Made by a program: the position numbers and the translations under genes. 51,860 bases of DNA, from positions 1 through 51,860 of the forward strand of contig JACPIS010000022.1 of the NCBI GenBank assembly GCA_016187925.1. Direction: 5' to 3'. The notes under the pieces are model-generated. The model saw only the letters and a program-made list of their open reading frames with translations. It made no database searches and was not told where the DNA came from. Positions within the stretch are counted from its first letter, which is position 1. Every line of letters starts with the position of its first letter. This stretch comes from Opitutia bacterium (GTDB taxonomy: Bacteria; Verrucomicrobiota; Verrucomicrobiia; Opitutales; Opitutaceae). Positions 8,254-19,192 of this stretch are shown here, in pieces.

Positions 8254-9606
8254 TTATGCGGTAACTTTCTTTTCCGTCAACGGCATCATCACGCCCCGGC
8301 GGAAGAGGGTGACTTGCCCCGAGCTCGACGAGACGACGATGGCGATGCAATCCGTCGCCACCGAGATGGCCGCCGCGGCGGCGTGACGCGAACCGAGGCC
8401 GCTGGGCAGCGAGTGGTTGTAGTCGGCCGCCTGGATGAGCGCGCCGGCCGCTTCCACGACACCATCGCCGCGGATGATGAACGCGCCGTCGATCGACGAG
8501 AATTCCTTGATGGTCTCGTCCATGAACGGATTGAGGATGTTCCGGTCCTCCTCCTTGTAGCCGTAAAACGGGTTCAGCACGAGCGGCTTGGTGGCGCGCT
8601 CGACCTTGGCGCTGTCGCCGATGACGAAGAGGCAGCCCACCGGCCGGCCTTCGCGACCTTCGACCGCCAGCTCCGTCGCCACGCCGATGACGCGCTCGAG
8701 CACCTCGGGCTTCACGTCCTCGGGCAGCAGGTCGGTGTGGTTGGTCAGGATGGTTTGGAATTCTTTCTCCACGTCGACGACCACCACGGTGTCGAACTGG
8801 TTGCTGCCCGCCAGGCCGCCGACGCAGCAGATGCGGTCGGTGAACGCGATGACGCCGCGCGTCAGGCCAACGAGCACGGCGCTGCGCAGTTGCGCGAGGC
8901 GCTGGCTGGAGAAGGAGCGCACCTGGATCGTGTCGGTGTAGCGGCCGGGATGTTCGTCCGCCTCCGCGAGGTTGCGCGTGACGAGGAAGGTCTTGAGCGA
9001 GGCGGGCCACTTCGGGGCCTCGAAGCCGCCCGCGAACGTGTCGCCGAACACCATGAGGGCCTTGCAATCGCTGCCGCGCGCGATCTTCTCCGCCTCGCGC
9101 AGGATGACGCGGTTGACGCGGTTCTGCGCCGCGGGGAGCGGCTTTTGCGAAATGCCGCCGAAGCCCGCAAAGAGCCGCTCGTAAAGCGCGGCGAGGTCCG
9201 GCGCCTGCACGAGGCTGTCGACGAAATCCTGTTCCTTCAGCAGGCGGGCGAGCGAGGCGAGCACCTGCAGGTAGTCGCGCGCCTTCTCGTCGGCGATGAG
9301 CAGGATGACGAGCCGCACCGGCTCGCTCTCCATCGCGCCGTCGTAGCGGATGCCGTAGTGGCTGCGGCCGACGGCCAGCAGGTAGCGGCGGCCCATCTTG
9401 GCGCGGACGTGCGGCATGGCGACGCCGAGACCGAGGTAGGTCGTCATCGTGTCCTCGCGGCGCAGCAGCCCCTTCAGCAGCGCGTCCTTGTCGAGGTCCG
9501 GGAAACGGTTGACCGTGAGGTTGAGCAGCTCCTCGAGCGCGCCCTCCATGTCTCCGCTGGCGAGGTCGACGACGCGGCTGCGGGTGATGTATTTGTCTAG
9601 CCGCAT
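8254..9606 (-). CDS. Diadenylate cyclase fused to PTS EIIA-like and PK_C-like domains
   Basis: The 450-residue protein has three parts. Residues about 1-150 resemble a type-2 PTS EIIA domain with the phospho-acceptor-like His66 in GVAMPHVRAK. Residues about 165-285 resemble the pyruvate-kinase C-terminal domain (VILREAEKIARGSDCKALMV, then VGLTRGVIAFTDRICCVGG). Residues about 300-440 form a DisA_N/DAC domain with both catalytic motifs, DGA (373-375) and RHAAA (407-411, in GLGSRHAAAAA). DAC domains make c-di-AMP from two ATP. The PK_C-DAC part recalls archaeal DacZ. No transmembrane segment is seen, so it is predicted to be cytosolic. The domain reading is from motifs, not a search. Confidence 0.85.
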   Translation of the reverse strand: MRLDKYITRSRVVDLASGDMEGALEELLNLTVNRFPDLDKDALLKGLLRREDTMTTYLGLGVAMPHVRAKMGRRYLLAVGRSHYGIRYDGAMESEPVRLVILLIADEKARDYLQVLASLARLLKEQDFVDSLVQAPDLAALYERLFAGFGGISQKPLPAAQNRVNRVILREAEKIARGSDCKALMVFGDTFAGGFEAPKWPASLKTFLVTRNLAEADEHPGRYTDTIQVRSFSSQRLAQLRSAVLVGLTRGVIAFTDRICCVGGLAGSNQFDTVVVVDVEKEFQTILTNHTDLLPEDVKPEVLERVIGVATELAVEGREGRPVGCLFVIGDSAKVERATKPLVLNPFYGYKEEDRNILNPFMDETIKEFSSIDGAFIIRGDGVVEAAGALIQAADYNHSLPSGLGSRHAAAAAISVATDCIAIVVSSSSGQVTLFRRGVMMPLTEKKVTA

Positions 9607-9728
9607 GGGTCAAAATTCCGAAAGCCAAATCCCGGACTCCAAATCACGCCGCCGGGTTTCCTGAGGTTTCCGCCCGCCATTTTGGAATCTGGATTTTTGG
9701 CGATGGGAGTTTGCGCGCCCCGCGCGGT

Positions 9729-10103
9729 TCACTTCTCCCACTCGAGCGCGCCCTTCTTCACTTCGTAGAAGAGGCCGAGCACGAGCACGCCGAGGAAAAA
9801 CAGCATCGGGGCGAGGATCGCGATGTGGTTCGCCAGGAAATCGCGGTAGACGAACGACCACGGGATGAGGAACACGACCTCGATGTCGAAAAGGATAAAC
9901 AGCATCGCGGTGACGTAGAACTTCACCGAGAAGCGCGTGCGCGTGGCGGCCTCGGAGGGCACGCCGCACTCGTAGGCGGTATCCTTGATCTTGTTCGGCC
10001 GGAACTTCTGGCCGATCAGCTGGCTGGCCGCGATGACGCCGCCCGCGATGAGCAGGGCGAGGGTGATCTGGATCAGGATGGGCAGGTAGGCGGCGGAGGA
10101 CAT
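9729..10103 (-). CDS. nuoA: NADH-quinone oxidoreductase subunit A
   Basis: The 124-residue product is a small subunit of respiratory complex I in the inner membrane, with three transmembrane helices. Diagnostic segments are YECGVPSEAATRTRFSVKFY and FILFDIEVVFLIPWSF. ATG at 10103 (MSSAAYLPI) is preferred; an upstream GTG at 10127 would add eight residues. No nuoB or other nuo gene follows: the next gene on this strand is the diadenylate cyclase. The rest of complex I must lie elsewhere. Confidence 0.93.
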   Translation of the reverse strand: MSSAAYLPILIQITLALLIAGGVIAASQLIGQKFRPNKIKDTAYECGVPSEAATRTRFSVKFYVTAMLFILFDIEVVFLIPWSFVYRDFLANHIAILAPMLFFLGVLVLGLFYEVKKGALEWEK

Positions 10104-10231
10104 CACGACCAGCGTTGCCACGGGCACGCGCGGAGCAAGGCGGAATTTTCATTCGGCACAGCGCCCCGCGAATCGGAGCGAACGCGCCGGATACCCTTGG
10201 CGGCGCGGCGCCGGAGCCGGCAGCGTGGCGC

Positions 10232-10561
10232 ATGCAAATCAGCGACCTGCCTTTCGGCATCACGGACTGGGCCAGCGTGCCGGCCGAAACCAAGCCCGGT
10301 GAGCGCGGCACCGCCACGTGGCGCGTGCGCCAGTTCGGGCCGATCCGCGTGCGGCTGCTCGAGTACTCCGCCGGCTACCTCGCCGACCACTGGTGCGTGA
10401 AGGGCCACATCCTGCTCTGCCTCGAGGGCGAGCTCGTGACCGAGCTGGCCGACGGCCGGAAGTTCACGCTGAAGCCCGGCATGAGCTACCAAGTGGCCGA
10501 CCACGCCGAGCCGCACCGCTCGTTCACCACCACCGGCGCGAAGCTCTTCGTGGTGGACTGA
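10232..10561 (+). CDS. DHCW-motif cupin-fold protein
   Basis: The 109-residue product is a single small cupin barrel. The motif ADHWCVKGHILLCLEGEL and the closing HEPHRS-type segment (DHAEPHRSFTTTGAKLF) match the family named for its DHCW motif. Cupins bind a metal through His residues; the substrate is unknown. The ATG at 10232 (MQISDLPFG) starts the homologous region; the longer upstream frame is ignored. It is divergent from nuoA. Confidence 0.75.
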   Translation: MQISDLPFGITDWASVPAETKPGERGTATWRVRQFGPIRVRLLEYSAGYLADHWCVKGHILLCLEGELVTELADGRKFTLKPGMSYQVADHAEPHRSFTTTGAKLFVVD

Positions 10562-10570
10562 AACGGGCGC

Positions 10571-11665
10571 TCACCGCCCGAGCTTGAACACCGGGGACTT
10601 GGCCGGGTCGCGGTAGCCGACGCCGAGCTGCTCGGCGAAGTCGAGCATGCGCGCCTCCTCGTTGTCGACGGGATCGAAGCCCGTGCGCTTGCGCGCGGCG
10701 TTGAGGCGGTCGAGCATGATCGAGTCGAGCACCACCGGGTCGGCGCTCATCAGGAGCCGCGGCTCGGAGACAGTGTAAAGCGAGTTGAAGTACGGACCGC
10801 CGATGAACTGGTAGAGCTGCAGGCTGACGAGGTTGAGCGCCCAACCCTCGCGGAGCTCGGGGATGGCCGCCATCTCGGCGACGGCGGCGGGCGCGGTGGC
10901 GGGGCTCTTGAAGAAGCGGAAGGTGTTCGACGCGTTCCAGAGCGTGGCGTTGACCAGCGCGCCGTTGATGCCGAGCACCGGGTGGTCGGTGTAGACGGGC
11001 AGGTTGATCCAGAAATCGGCGTCGATGAACAGCGGCGTGGCGAGGAAGCTTTTGCGGTCCTCCTCGGTGGTCGTGGTGTTTTTGCCCCCGGCGGCCACCT
11101 CGACCGCGCGCTCGTTGGTAATGGGGTCGAAACGCGACGGCAGCGGGCTGTCGTAGAACCAGGTCGGGTCGTAGAATTTGCCGGACTCGAGCACGTAGAG
11201 CGGGTGGCCGGGGAACGGCATCTCGCCGGTCGCGAACGACGGCAGGAATCCCGTGAGACGGAGCCGGAGGGCGTTGAGGCCGACGAGGAAGATGTCGCCA
11301 GTCTTGTAGCCGCGCGCTTCGAGCGAGGCGATGACGGCGCGCACGAGCGGGAACGGCGTGGCGAGGCCCGGACCGGAGTCGGTATAGATTTTCAGGCCGA
11401 CCTTTTTCTTGGCGCCCGGCACGAGCTTGCGGCCGGTGCGATGCTCGAAGTCCTGCAGCATCTGCTCGACGGCGTAGCGGTACGCGGCGTCGCTGAAGTC
11501 CGGCAGCGTGTAGTCCCAGACCGGCTGGTGCGGCGCGGGCGCGGGTTTCTCAGCGGCCGGCTTGGCGGCGGCTTTTTCGACCGCGCGCAGCGCGAGCGGC
11601 AGGGACAGGGCGCCGGCCAGCAGCACGGCGGACAGACAGAGAATCCGGACGGAAAGGAATGTCAT
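10571..11665 (-). CDS. Secreted DUF362-like protein
   Basis: The 364-residue product has a signal peptide (MTFLSVRILCLSAVLLAGAL...) and then an Ala/Lys/Pro-rich linker. The rest fits DUF362: KKVGLKIYTDSGPGLATPFP, then a DFWINLPVYTDHPVLGINGA segment, GGPYFNSLYT and ADPVVLDSIMLDRLNAARK. The mature part has no cysteine, unlike DUF362 proteins that carry Fe-S ligands. The function of the family is not settled. It is an exported protein. It lies downstream of the ADOP permease gene on the same strand, separated by 117 bases. Confidence 0.7.
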   Translation of the reverse strand: MTFLSVRILCLSAVLLAGALSLPLALRAVEKAAAKPAAEKPAPAPHQPVWDYTLPDFSDAAYRYAVEQMLQDFEHRTGRKLVPGAKKKVGLKIYTDSGPGLATPFPLVRAVIASLEARGYKTGDIFLVGLNALRLRLTGFLPSFATGEMPFPGHPLYVLESGKFYDPTWFYDSPLPSRFDPITNERAVEVAAGGKNTTTTEEDRKSFLATPLFIDADFWINLPVYTDHPVLGINGALVNATLWNASNTFRFFKSPATAPAAVAEMAAIPELREGWALNLVSLQLYQFIGGPYFNSLYTVSEPRLLMSADPVVLDSIMLDRLNAARKRTGFDPVDNEEARMLDFAEQLGVGYRDPAKSPVFKLGR

Positions 11666-11782
11666 GTGGGTGGGAAGACGGCGGGGAGCGCCGGCCCGTT
11701 TCGCGGGCCGCGCACGTTGACAGACCCCACCGGCCGGGAAAAGTTTAATTTGAAAACACTTCCCTGCCCGCCGCCCTTCAGG

Positions 11783-14251
11783 CTACTCGGAACGCAGCGC
11801 GATGAGCGGGCTGATGCGCGTGGCGCGCAGGGCCGGGAGGAGGCACGCCAGCAGCGCCACCACCATCAGGCACGCGGCGACCAGGCAGAAGGTCCACGGA
11901 TCGAACGCACTGGTTTCAAAAAGGAGGGTCTGCAACGTGCGGCTCAGGGCCAGCGACCCGCCCAGGCCCACAACGAGACCAAGGAGCACGACGCGCATGC
12001 CCTGCCCGATCACGAGCCGCACGACATCCTGGCGCGTGGCGCCGAGCGCCGAGCGGATGCCCAGTTCGCGGGTGCGCTGGGCGACGTTCCACGCGACCAC
12101 GCCGTAGATGCCGACCACGGCGAGCGTGAGGGCCACACCGGCAAAGATGCCGAGCAGCAGCATGCTGAAACGCGACTGACGCAGCGTTTCGCCGATCGTG
12201 ATCTCCATCGTGGTGATGCGCCCGATGGGTTGGTCGCGATCCAGCGCGGTCACGGCGGCCCGGGCGGCGCTCGCGACGCGCAGCGGATCACCCTCGGTGC
12301 GGAGCAACACCGCCATGTTGCTGCGCAGCAGCGGCGCCTCCCAGCTTTGGTCGACGGGAATGTAGGCCTCCGGCTGGGGCTCCGACTGCAAACCGAAGTG
12401 GCGGACGCTTTGCACGACGCCGACGACGGTCGACCACTGGAATTTGTCGAGCCCCGGCGGCAGCAGGCCGGGCGTGATGAGATTCGCCGGCAGGCCCAGC
12501 ATCACGCGCTGGCCGATCGGATTGCCGTTGGGCAGAAATTTCTTTACGGCGGCCTCGTTCAGGATGATGACGGGCTCCGAGCCCGCGCGGTCGGCGTCGG
12601 TGAACGTCCGGCCCTGCGTCAGACGCAGCCCCTGCGCCTTGAAGTAATCGCCCAGCACAAGGCTGAACTGCACGCCTTCCAGCTGGTTCAAATCCGTGTA
12701 GGTCTTGCCCTCGGTGATGAGCGGGATGCCGTTGCCGTTCATGAAGGGTGCGTTGCTGGTCGCGGCCGCCGCGGTGACGGCGGGCAGATGTTGGACGCGC
12801 TCGACCAACTCGCGGAAAAACCGCGTCGCCTCCGGGCCGGTACGGTAGCGCCCTTCCGGAAGCTGCAGCGGCATCACGAGAAGATTCTGGGCGTTGAAGC
12901 CGGGATTGACCGATTGCAGCCGCGCGAAGCTGCGGATCAGCAGGCCGGCGCCCACGAGCAGGACGAGCGACAGGCTCACCTCGGCCACGATGAGGCCCGC
13001 CCGCAGCCGGCCGCTCCGCAAGCTGCCGGAGCCGCGCCCGCCTTCCTGCAGCGCGGTGTTCAACTCCGGCCGGGATGTCTCCAGCGCCGGCAACAGGGCG
13101 AACAAGAACATCGTGCCCACCGCGAGCACCAGGGAGAAAATCATGACCGGCACACTCACGTGGATCTGCGCCTCCGCCGGCACGGCGTCGGGCGGCAGCA
13201 CGAGCAGCAGGGCATCGAGCCCCCAGATGCCGGCCAGCACGCCGGCGCCCGCGCCCAGCAAACCGAGCGGCAGACACTCCAGCAGCATCTGCGCGACCAG
13301 CCGGCGGCGCGAAGCTCCCAGAGCGGCCCGGATCGCGAACTCGCGCTGTCGCGTCGTCGCACGCGCGAGCAGGAGGTTCGCCACGTTGGCGCAGGCGATG
13401 AGCAGCACGAAGCCCACGGCCGCGAGCAGCACGAGCAGCGGCCGGCGCACCGGACCGGTGACCGAGTCCGAGAGCAGGTTGACCTTGGCCCCCGTGCCTT
13501 TGTTGGAATCGGGGTACTGCTGCGCAAGGCGGCCGGCGATGACGTTGAGCTCCGCCTCGGCCTCGGCGAGCGTCACGCCAGGCTTCACCTTGCCGACCAC
13601 CCAGGAATTCATCCGCAGCACCCGGTTGCGCATGATCTCCGTGTCGGCCTCGAGTCCGGCGGGCACCCAGAGCTCCGCGGCCCAGAATTTGAAGGTCGGC
13701 GGCATGACGCCCACCACCGCGTAGGCCTGACCGTCGAGTGTCAGCGTGCGATTGAGGATGTCCGGCGCTCCACCGAAGCGGCTTTGCCAAAGGGCATAGC
13801 CGATGACGCACACCGGCGTGGCGCCCGGCCGGTCTTCGGCCTCGGTGAAAGTCCGGCCCAGCAACGGCGGCAAGCCGAGCAGCGGCCACACCGAGGCGGA
13901 AACGGCGGCACCGCCGAGGTTCGCCGGCTCGGTCACCTGCGTGAGTGTGAGCGAGCGGTTGCGCGAATAAGCCAGCTGCTCGAAGCGCTGCGCCTGCTTT
14001 TTCCAGTCGAGGAAATCCGGGTAGGTCACCGGCATGGTCCCGTTCTCACCCTGCCGCGTCGAACCGATGAACGTGATGCGCTCCGAGCCGGGATAAGGGA
14101 ACGGGTGCAACAGCACCGCGTTGACCACGCTGAAGATGGCGGTGTTGGCGCCGACGCCGAGAGCGAGTACGGCGATCACCGTGGCGGAAAATCCGGGGCT
14201 CTTGCGGAGGAGGCGCAGGGCGAGCAGCAGGTCGGCGAGGATCGATTTCAT
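11783..14251 (-). CDS. ABC transporter permease, ADOP (MacB/FtsX-like) type
   Basis: The 822-residue membrane protein is a duplicated MacB/FtsX-type permease. The N-terminal helix (LLRKSPGFSATVIAVLALGV) is followed by a MacB_PCD periplasmic domain, a cluster of helices near residues 270-390, a second periplasmic domain (about 460-680) and the last three helices. The second half repeats the start of the first (RELGIRSALGATRQDVVRLV matches REFAIRAALGASRRRLVAQM). This matches the ADOP family of orphan permeases. No ATPase gene is next to it. The substrate is unknown; MacB relatives act in drug or lipopeptide efflux. Confidence 0.88.
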   Translation of the reverse strand: MKSILADLLLALRLLRKSPGFSATVIAVLALGVGANTAIFSVVNAVLLHPFPYPGSERITFIGSTRQGENGTMPVTYPDFLDWKKQAQRFEQLAYSRNRSLTLTQVTEPANLGGAAVSASVWPLLGLPPLLGRTFTEAEDRPGATPVCVIGYALWQSRFGGAPDILNRTLTLDGQAYAVVGVMPPTFKFWAAELWVPAGLEADTEIMRNRVLRMNSWVVGKVKPGVTLAEAEAELNVIAGRLAQQYPDSNKGTGAKVNLLSDSVTGPVRRPLLVLLAAVGFVLLIACANVANLLLARATTRQREFAIRAALGASRRRLVAQMLLECLPLGLLGAGAGVLAGIWGLDALLLVLPPDAVPAEAQIHVSVPVMIFSLVLAVGTMFLFALLPALETSRPELNTALQEGGRGSGSLRSGRLRAGLIVAEVSLSLVLLVGAGLLIRSFARLQSVNPGFNAQNLLVMPLQLPEGRYRTGPEATRFFRELVERVQHLPAVTAAAATSNAPFMNGNGIPLITEGKTYTDLNQLEGVQFSLVLGDYFKAQGLRLTQGRTFTDADRAGSEPVIILNEAAVKKFLPNGNPIGQRVMLGLPANLITPGLLPPGLDKFQWSTVVGVVQSVRHFGLQSEPQPEAYIPVDQSWEAPLLRSNMAVLLRTEGDPLRVASAARAAVTALDRDQPIGRITTMEITIGETLRQSRFSMLLLGIFAGVALTLAVVGIYGVVAWNVAQRTRELGIRSALGATRQDVVRLVIGQGMRVVLLGLVVGLGGSLALSRTLQTLLFETSAFDPWTFCLVAACLMVVALLACLLPALRATRISPLIALRSE

Positions 14252-14468
14252 GGGAACGAGGGGTGCGACGAAATTGGCCGGCGCGGGAGGAAGCGGCGTG
14301 CCGACACTCCAATAACCTGTGATCGCGGCCCAAAGTTACACGGGAATTGCGGCCAAGGCCAGAACGCTTGCGGCCAACCGCCGGCCGGACCGGGCGGCGC
14401 GGACGGGGCCGGCATCATTTTGTTCTCGGCGGCAGTCAGGGTCCGCCGCTACAGCTAGCCTGTCTCCC

Positions 14469-16346
14469 GTGCCCGTCATCAAAGCCAGCAGCCTCCGCGA
14501 TCTGAAGCTCCGCGTGAACATCCACGACGTGGTCGCGCGCACGGTGACGTTGAAGAAGGCCGGCGGCAACCGCTTCAAGGGCCTCTGCCCCTTTCACACC
14601 GAGAAGACGCCGTCGTTCTACGTGTCGACCGACAAGGGCTTCTACAAATGCTTCGGCTGCGGCAAGGCGGGCGACATCCTCAACTTCGTGATGGAGACGG
14701 AGGGCCTGCAGTTCACCGAGGCGGCCGAGACGCTCGCCAAGCGCTTCGCGGTGAACCTCGAATACGAGGAAGGCACCGGCGGCCCGTCGCGCGAGGAGCG
14801 CTCGCTGCGCCAGGAAATCTTCGACATCCACGACCTCGCGGCCGACTACTACCGGCAGGCGTTCCTCGCGCCGAACCCGCACGGCGCGTTCATCCGCGAG
14901 TACTGGGAGAAGAACCGGAAGTTCACGCCGGAGCTCGCCGAGGAATTCAAGATCGGCTTCGCGCCGCCCGAGGACAGCGGGCTGGCCGCGGCGCTGATGA
15001 AGAAAAAATTCTCCGAGGACGCGCTGCGGCAGTGCGGCCTGTTCTTCGTGCGCGACGGCGCGATGCTGACGATCGGCGCGCTGCGTCCGCGCTTCCGCGG
15101 CCGGCTGATGATCCCCATCCGCGACCATCAGGGCCGCGTCGTGGCGTTCACCGCGCGCCAACTCGAGCTGACGCCGCAGGACGACCCGGCGCGCGAGGCG
15201 AAGTACGTCAACTCGCCCGAGACGCCGATCTTCACGAAGAGCAACCTGCTGTTTAACCTCGATCGCGCGCGCGCGCAGGCTGGCGAGGGTCATTCGTTCG
15301 TGCTGGTCGAGGGCCAGCTCGACGCGCTCCGCTGCTGGAGCGTCGGCCTGAAGACCGCCATCGCGCCGCAAGGCACGTCGATCACCGACGGGCAGCTGCT
15401 GCTGTTACGCCGCTACCACTCGCAGGTGGAATGCTTCTTCGACAGCGACAGCGCCGGCCAGAAAGCCGCGCTGCGTTTCCTGCCGATGGCGCTCAAGGCC
15501 GGGCTAGAAGTGCGCTTCCTGATGCTCGCCGGCGCGGAGAAGCTCGATCCCGACCTGCTGTTCCTCGAGCGCGGCCTCGCCGCCTACGAGGAGGTGCGGA
15601 AGGCGTCGCTCGGCGCGATGGAGTTCGCCGTGCGCTCGCTGCTGCCGAACGTCGCGTCCGCCGGCGCCGAGCAGAAATCGCGCACCGCGCAGGCGCTGTT
15701 CGAGATCGTGGCGCAGGCGGAGAGCGATGTGTCGCGCACGGGCTTCGTGCAGGAGCTCGCGCAATTGTTGCGCATCGCGGCGTCGGCGCTCGAAAAGGAT
15801 TTCCGCACCTACCTCGCGCGGCAGGCCGGTTCGCGCTTCGCCACGGCCGCGAACCAGCAAACCGCGTCCCAACCCGCGGCCGCCGTCTCGCCGGAGGCCC
15901 ACACCAAGGGCATGGACGAGCATCTGCTTTTTCTCTGCCTGCACCACGAGCCGATGCTCGCAGCCCTGAGTTCGCACTTGCCACACGAGTGGATCGACAC
16001 CTCCAGCCTCGCCGGCCGGCTGCTCGACCGCTTCCTCGCCGAGGTGCAGCACAACGGCTGGCCGGGCCGCGACCACCTCGACCAACTCCTTGAGACGCAG
16101 GAGGAAAAGACGCTCGTTGCCACCCTGCTGTTCGACGCGCCGCGCGACGACGATTTGACCAAAATCGCCAACGAGGGCCTGCGCGCGATGCAGCGGCGTT
16201 TTCTCGAGCCGCAACTGCGTCAAATAGAACTTGAAATAGCCTCCAAAGGCACGATAGGTGACCCGTCCCTCTTTTCCCTCTTGAAGCAACGCGCCGATAT
16301 CACCCGCCAGCTCGTTAATCCACCGAAGCTTACACTCGCTTCCTGA
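14469..16346 (+). CDS. dnaG: DNA primase
   Basis: The 625-residue enzyme makes RNA primers for DNA replication. The CHC2 zinc finger is at about residues 40-64 (CPFHTEKTPSF...KCFGCGKAGD). The Toprim domain carries LVEGQLDAL at about 278-286 (the usual motif is EGYMD) and DSDSAG at about 324-329. A variable C-terminal part probably binds the DnaB helicase. The start is GTG at 14469 (VPVIKASSLRDLKLRV). The frame is open further upstream but no homology is seen there. It is the first gene of a dnaG-rpoD pair, the classic macromolecular synthesis arrangement. Confidence 0.96.
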   Translation: MPVIKASSLRDLKLRVNIHDVVARTVTLKKAGGNRFKGLCPFHTEKTPSFYVSTDKGFYKCFGCGKAGDILNFVMETEGLQFTEAAETLAKRFAVNLEYEEGTGGPSREERSLRQEIFDIHDLAADYYRQAFLAPNPHGAFIREYWEKNRKFTPELAEEFKIGFAPPEDSGLAAALMKKKFSEDALRQCGLFFVRDGAMLTIGALRPRFRGRLMIPIRDHQGRVVAFTARQLELTPQDDPAREAKYVNSPETPIFTKSNLLFNLDRARAQAGEGHSFVLVEGQLDALRCWSVGLKTAIAPQGTSITDGQLLLLRRYHSQVECFFDSDSAGQKAALRFLPMALKAGLEVRFLMLAGAEKLDPDLLFLERGLAAYEEVRKASLGAMEFAVRSLLPNVASAGAEQKSRTAQALFEIVAQAESDVSRTGFVQELAQLLRIAASALEKDFRTYLARQAGSRFATAANQQTASQPAAAVSPEAHTKGMDEHLLFLCLHHEPMLAALSSHLPHEWIDTSSLAGRLLDRFLAEVQHNGWPGRDHLDQLLETQEEKTLVATLLFDAPRDDDLTKIANEGLRAMQRRFLEPQLRQIELEIASKGTIGDPSLFSLLKQRADITRQLVNPPKLTLAS

Positions 16347-16406
16347 CGCTGCCGGAAACACGCGCCGCCCGCTGTCGCTTTCACCGAGTCTGACTATCCT
16401 TTCATC

Positions 16407-18386
<1,980 letters not shown>

Positions 18387-18438
18387 GGACCGCTTTCGGC
18401 CTTTACTCGCCCACCCTCCAATCTAGCCTCACCCGACC

Positions 18439-18669
18439 ATGAATCTCATCCCGCTCACAATCGCCGGCCTGTTCGGCCTCGGTGGTCCGGAGCTCCTGAT
18501 CATCCTTTTCATCATCCTGCTGCTGTTCGGCGGAGCCAAGCTCCCCGCCCTCGCCAAGGGCCTCGGCCAGTCGGTCAAGGAGTTCAAGAACGCCACCAAG
18601 GACGATGACTCCGGCGATAAGAAGGCGGACGAGAAGAAGTCCGAAGGCAACGGCCACGGGAAGAACTGA
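18439..18669 (+). CDS. tatA: Sec-independent (Tat) translocase protein TatA/E
   Basis: The 76-residue product has the TatA layout. A short N-terminus is followed by one transmembrane helix ([17 protein letters not shown]), the FGG hinge, an amphipathic helix ([19 protein letters not shown]) and a charged acidic/lysine tail. TatA forms the pore for folded twin-arginine substrates in the inner membrane. tatB and tatC are not adjacent. It is 52 bases after rpoD, and a strong terminator follows. Confidence 0.93.
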   Translation: MNLIPLTIAGLFGLGGPELLIILFIILLLFGGAKLPALAKGLGQSVKEFKNATKDDDSGDKKADEKKSEGNGHGKN

Positions 18670-18689
18670 ACCGAGTCCCGCCCTCCCGC

Positions 18690-18728
18690 CCGATTTTCCA
18701 AGAGCCGCGTCCCCCGACGCGGCTTTTT
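18690..18728 (+). terminator. Terminator of tatA, left copy of a 39-bp direct repeat
   Basis: The hairpin AGCCGCGTC / GACGCGGCT (18703-18724, CCCC loop) is followed by TTTTGTTTGTT, a good intrinsic terminator for tatA. The 39 bases 18690-18728 are identical to 22445-22483. The repeat continues in degraded form to 18750, matching the end of the antiporter gene at 22484-22504. Confidence 0.9.
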
Positions 18729-18829
18729 GTTTGTTGCACGCAAGGCGCGGCATGTCCCAACATGTCATTGGGCCAGCTCGAGCACCGATCGCGGCGTCGG
18801 TGCAATAACGAGTGCAACGCACTGCCGTT

Positions 18830-18858
18830 TTGACATCAGCTCCGACCGTCAAACCTAC
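18830..18858 (+). promoter_or_regulatory. Possible promoter of the inserted module
   Basis: TTGACA at 18830-18835 is a perfect -35, but the sequence 17 bases later (ACCTAC) is a weak -10. It lies in the 213-base leader between the terminator and the small membrane gene at 18942. Otherwise I see no gene or RNA in that leader. Confidence 0.25.
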
Positions 18859-18941
18859 TTCGGTGGTCGGTGTAACCGTAGATTCCCAGCTACGTCTCAT
18901 GTCATCAACCCACTGACCAGACGGTTATTTCGGATAATTCC

Positions 18942-19130
18942 ATGGCCCTATACCTAGCCTATCTCGACCTCGGTGCCGGCAGCATGCTTTTGCAGATGCT
19001 CCTCGCCGGGATTCTTGGCCTGAGCCTCACGATCAAGACCTATTGGCGGCGCATTGCTCGCCTCATTCGCCGGGACAAACCAGACGATCACCCGGCCGAC
19101 GATACGGCCTCCACCAAGAACCTTCCCTGA
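18942..19130 (+). CDS. Small single-pass membrane protein of unknown function
   Basis: The 62-residue product has a hydrophobic N-terminal segment (AYLDLGAGSMLLQMLLAGIL) and then a basic stretch (KTYWRRIARLIRRDK) and an acidic tail. This suggests a single membrane helix with a positively charged cytoplasmic side. I do not recognise a family. It precedes a methyltransferase gene by 62 bases and is probably its operon partner. Confidence 0.6.
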   Translation: MALYLAYLDLGAGSMLLQMLLAGILGLSLTIKTYWRRIARLIRRDKPDDHPADDTASTKNLP

Positions 19131-19192
19131 GAAGGGAACGCCGCCACGCCCAATTCCGGGCAGCGCGGCCATGTTTCCAAGTCGCAAGGTGT

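Noticed and set aside
9729-10127. GTG start for nuoA at 10127
   Set aside because: It adds eight residues not typical of NuoA and has no better ribosome-binding site than ATG 10103.
10982-14458. 1158-residue open frame on the plus strand opposite the DUF362 and permease genes
   Set aside because: It is a high-GC antisense frame (Arg, Gln, Glu, His and Ala-rich) with no domain sense. The minus-strand genes have clear families.
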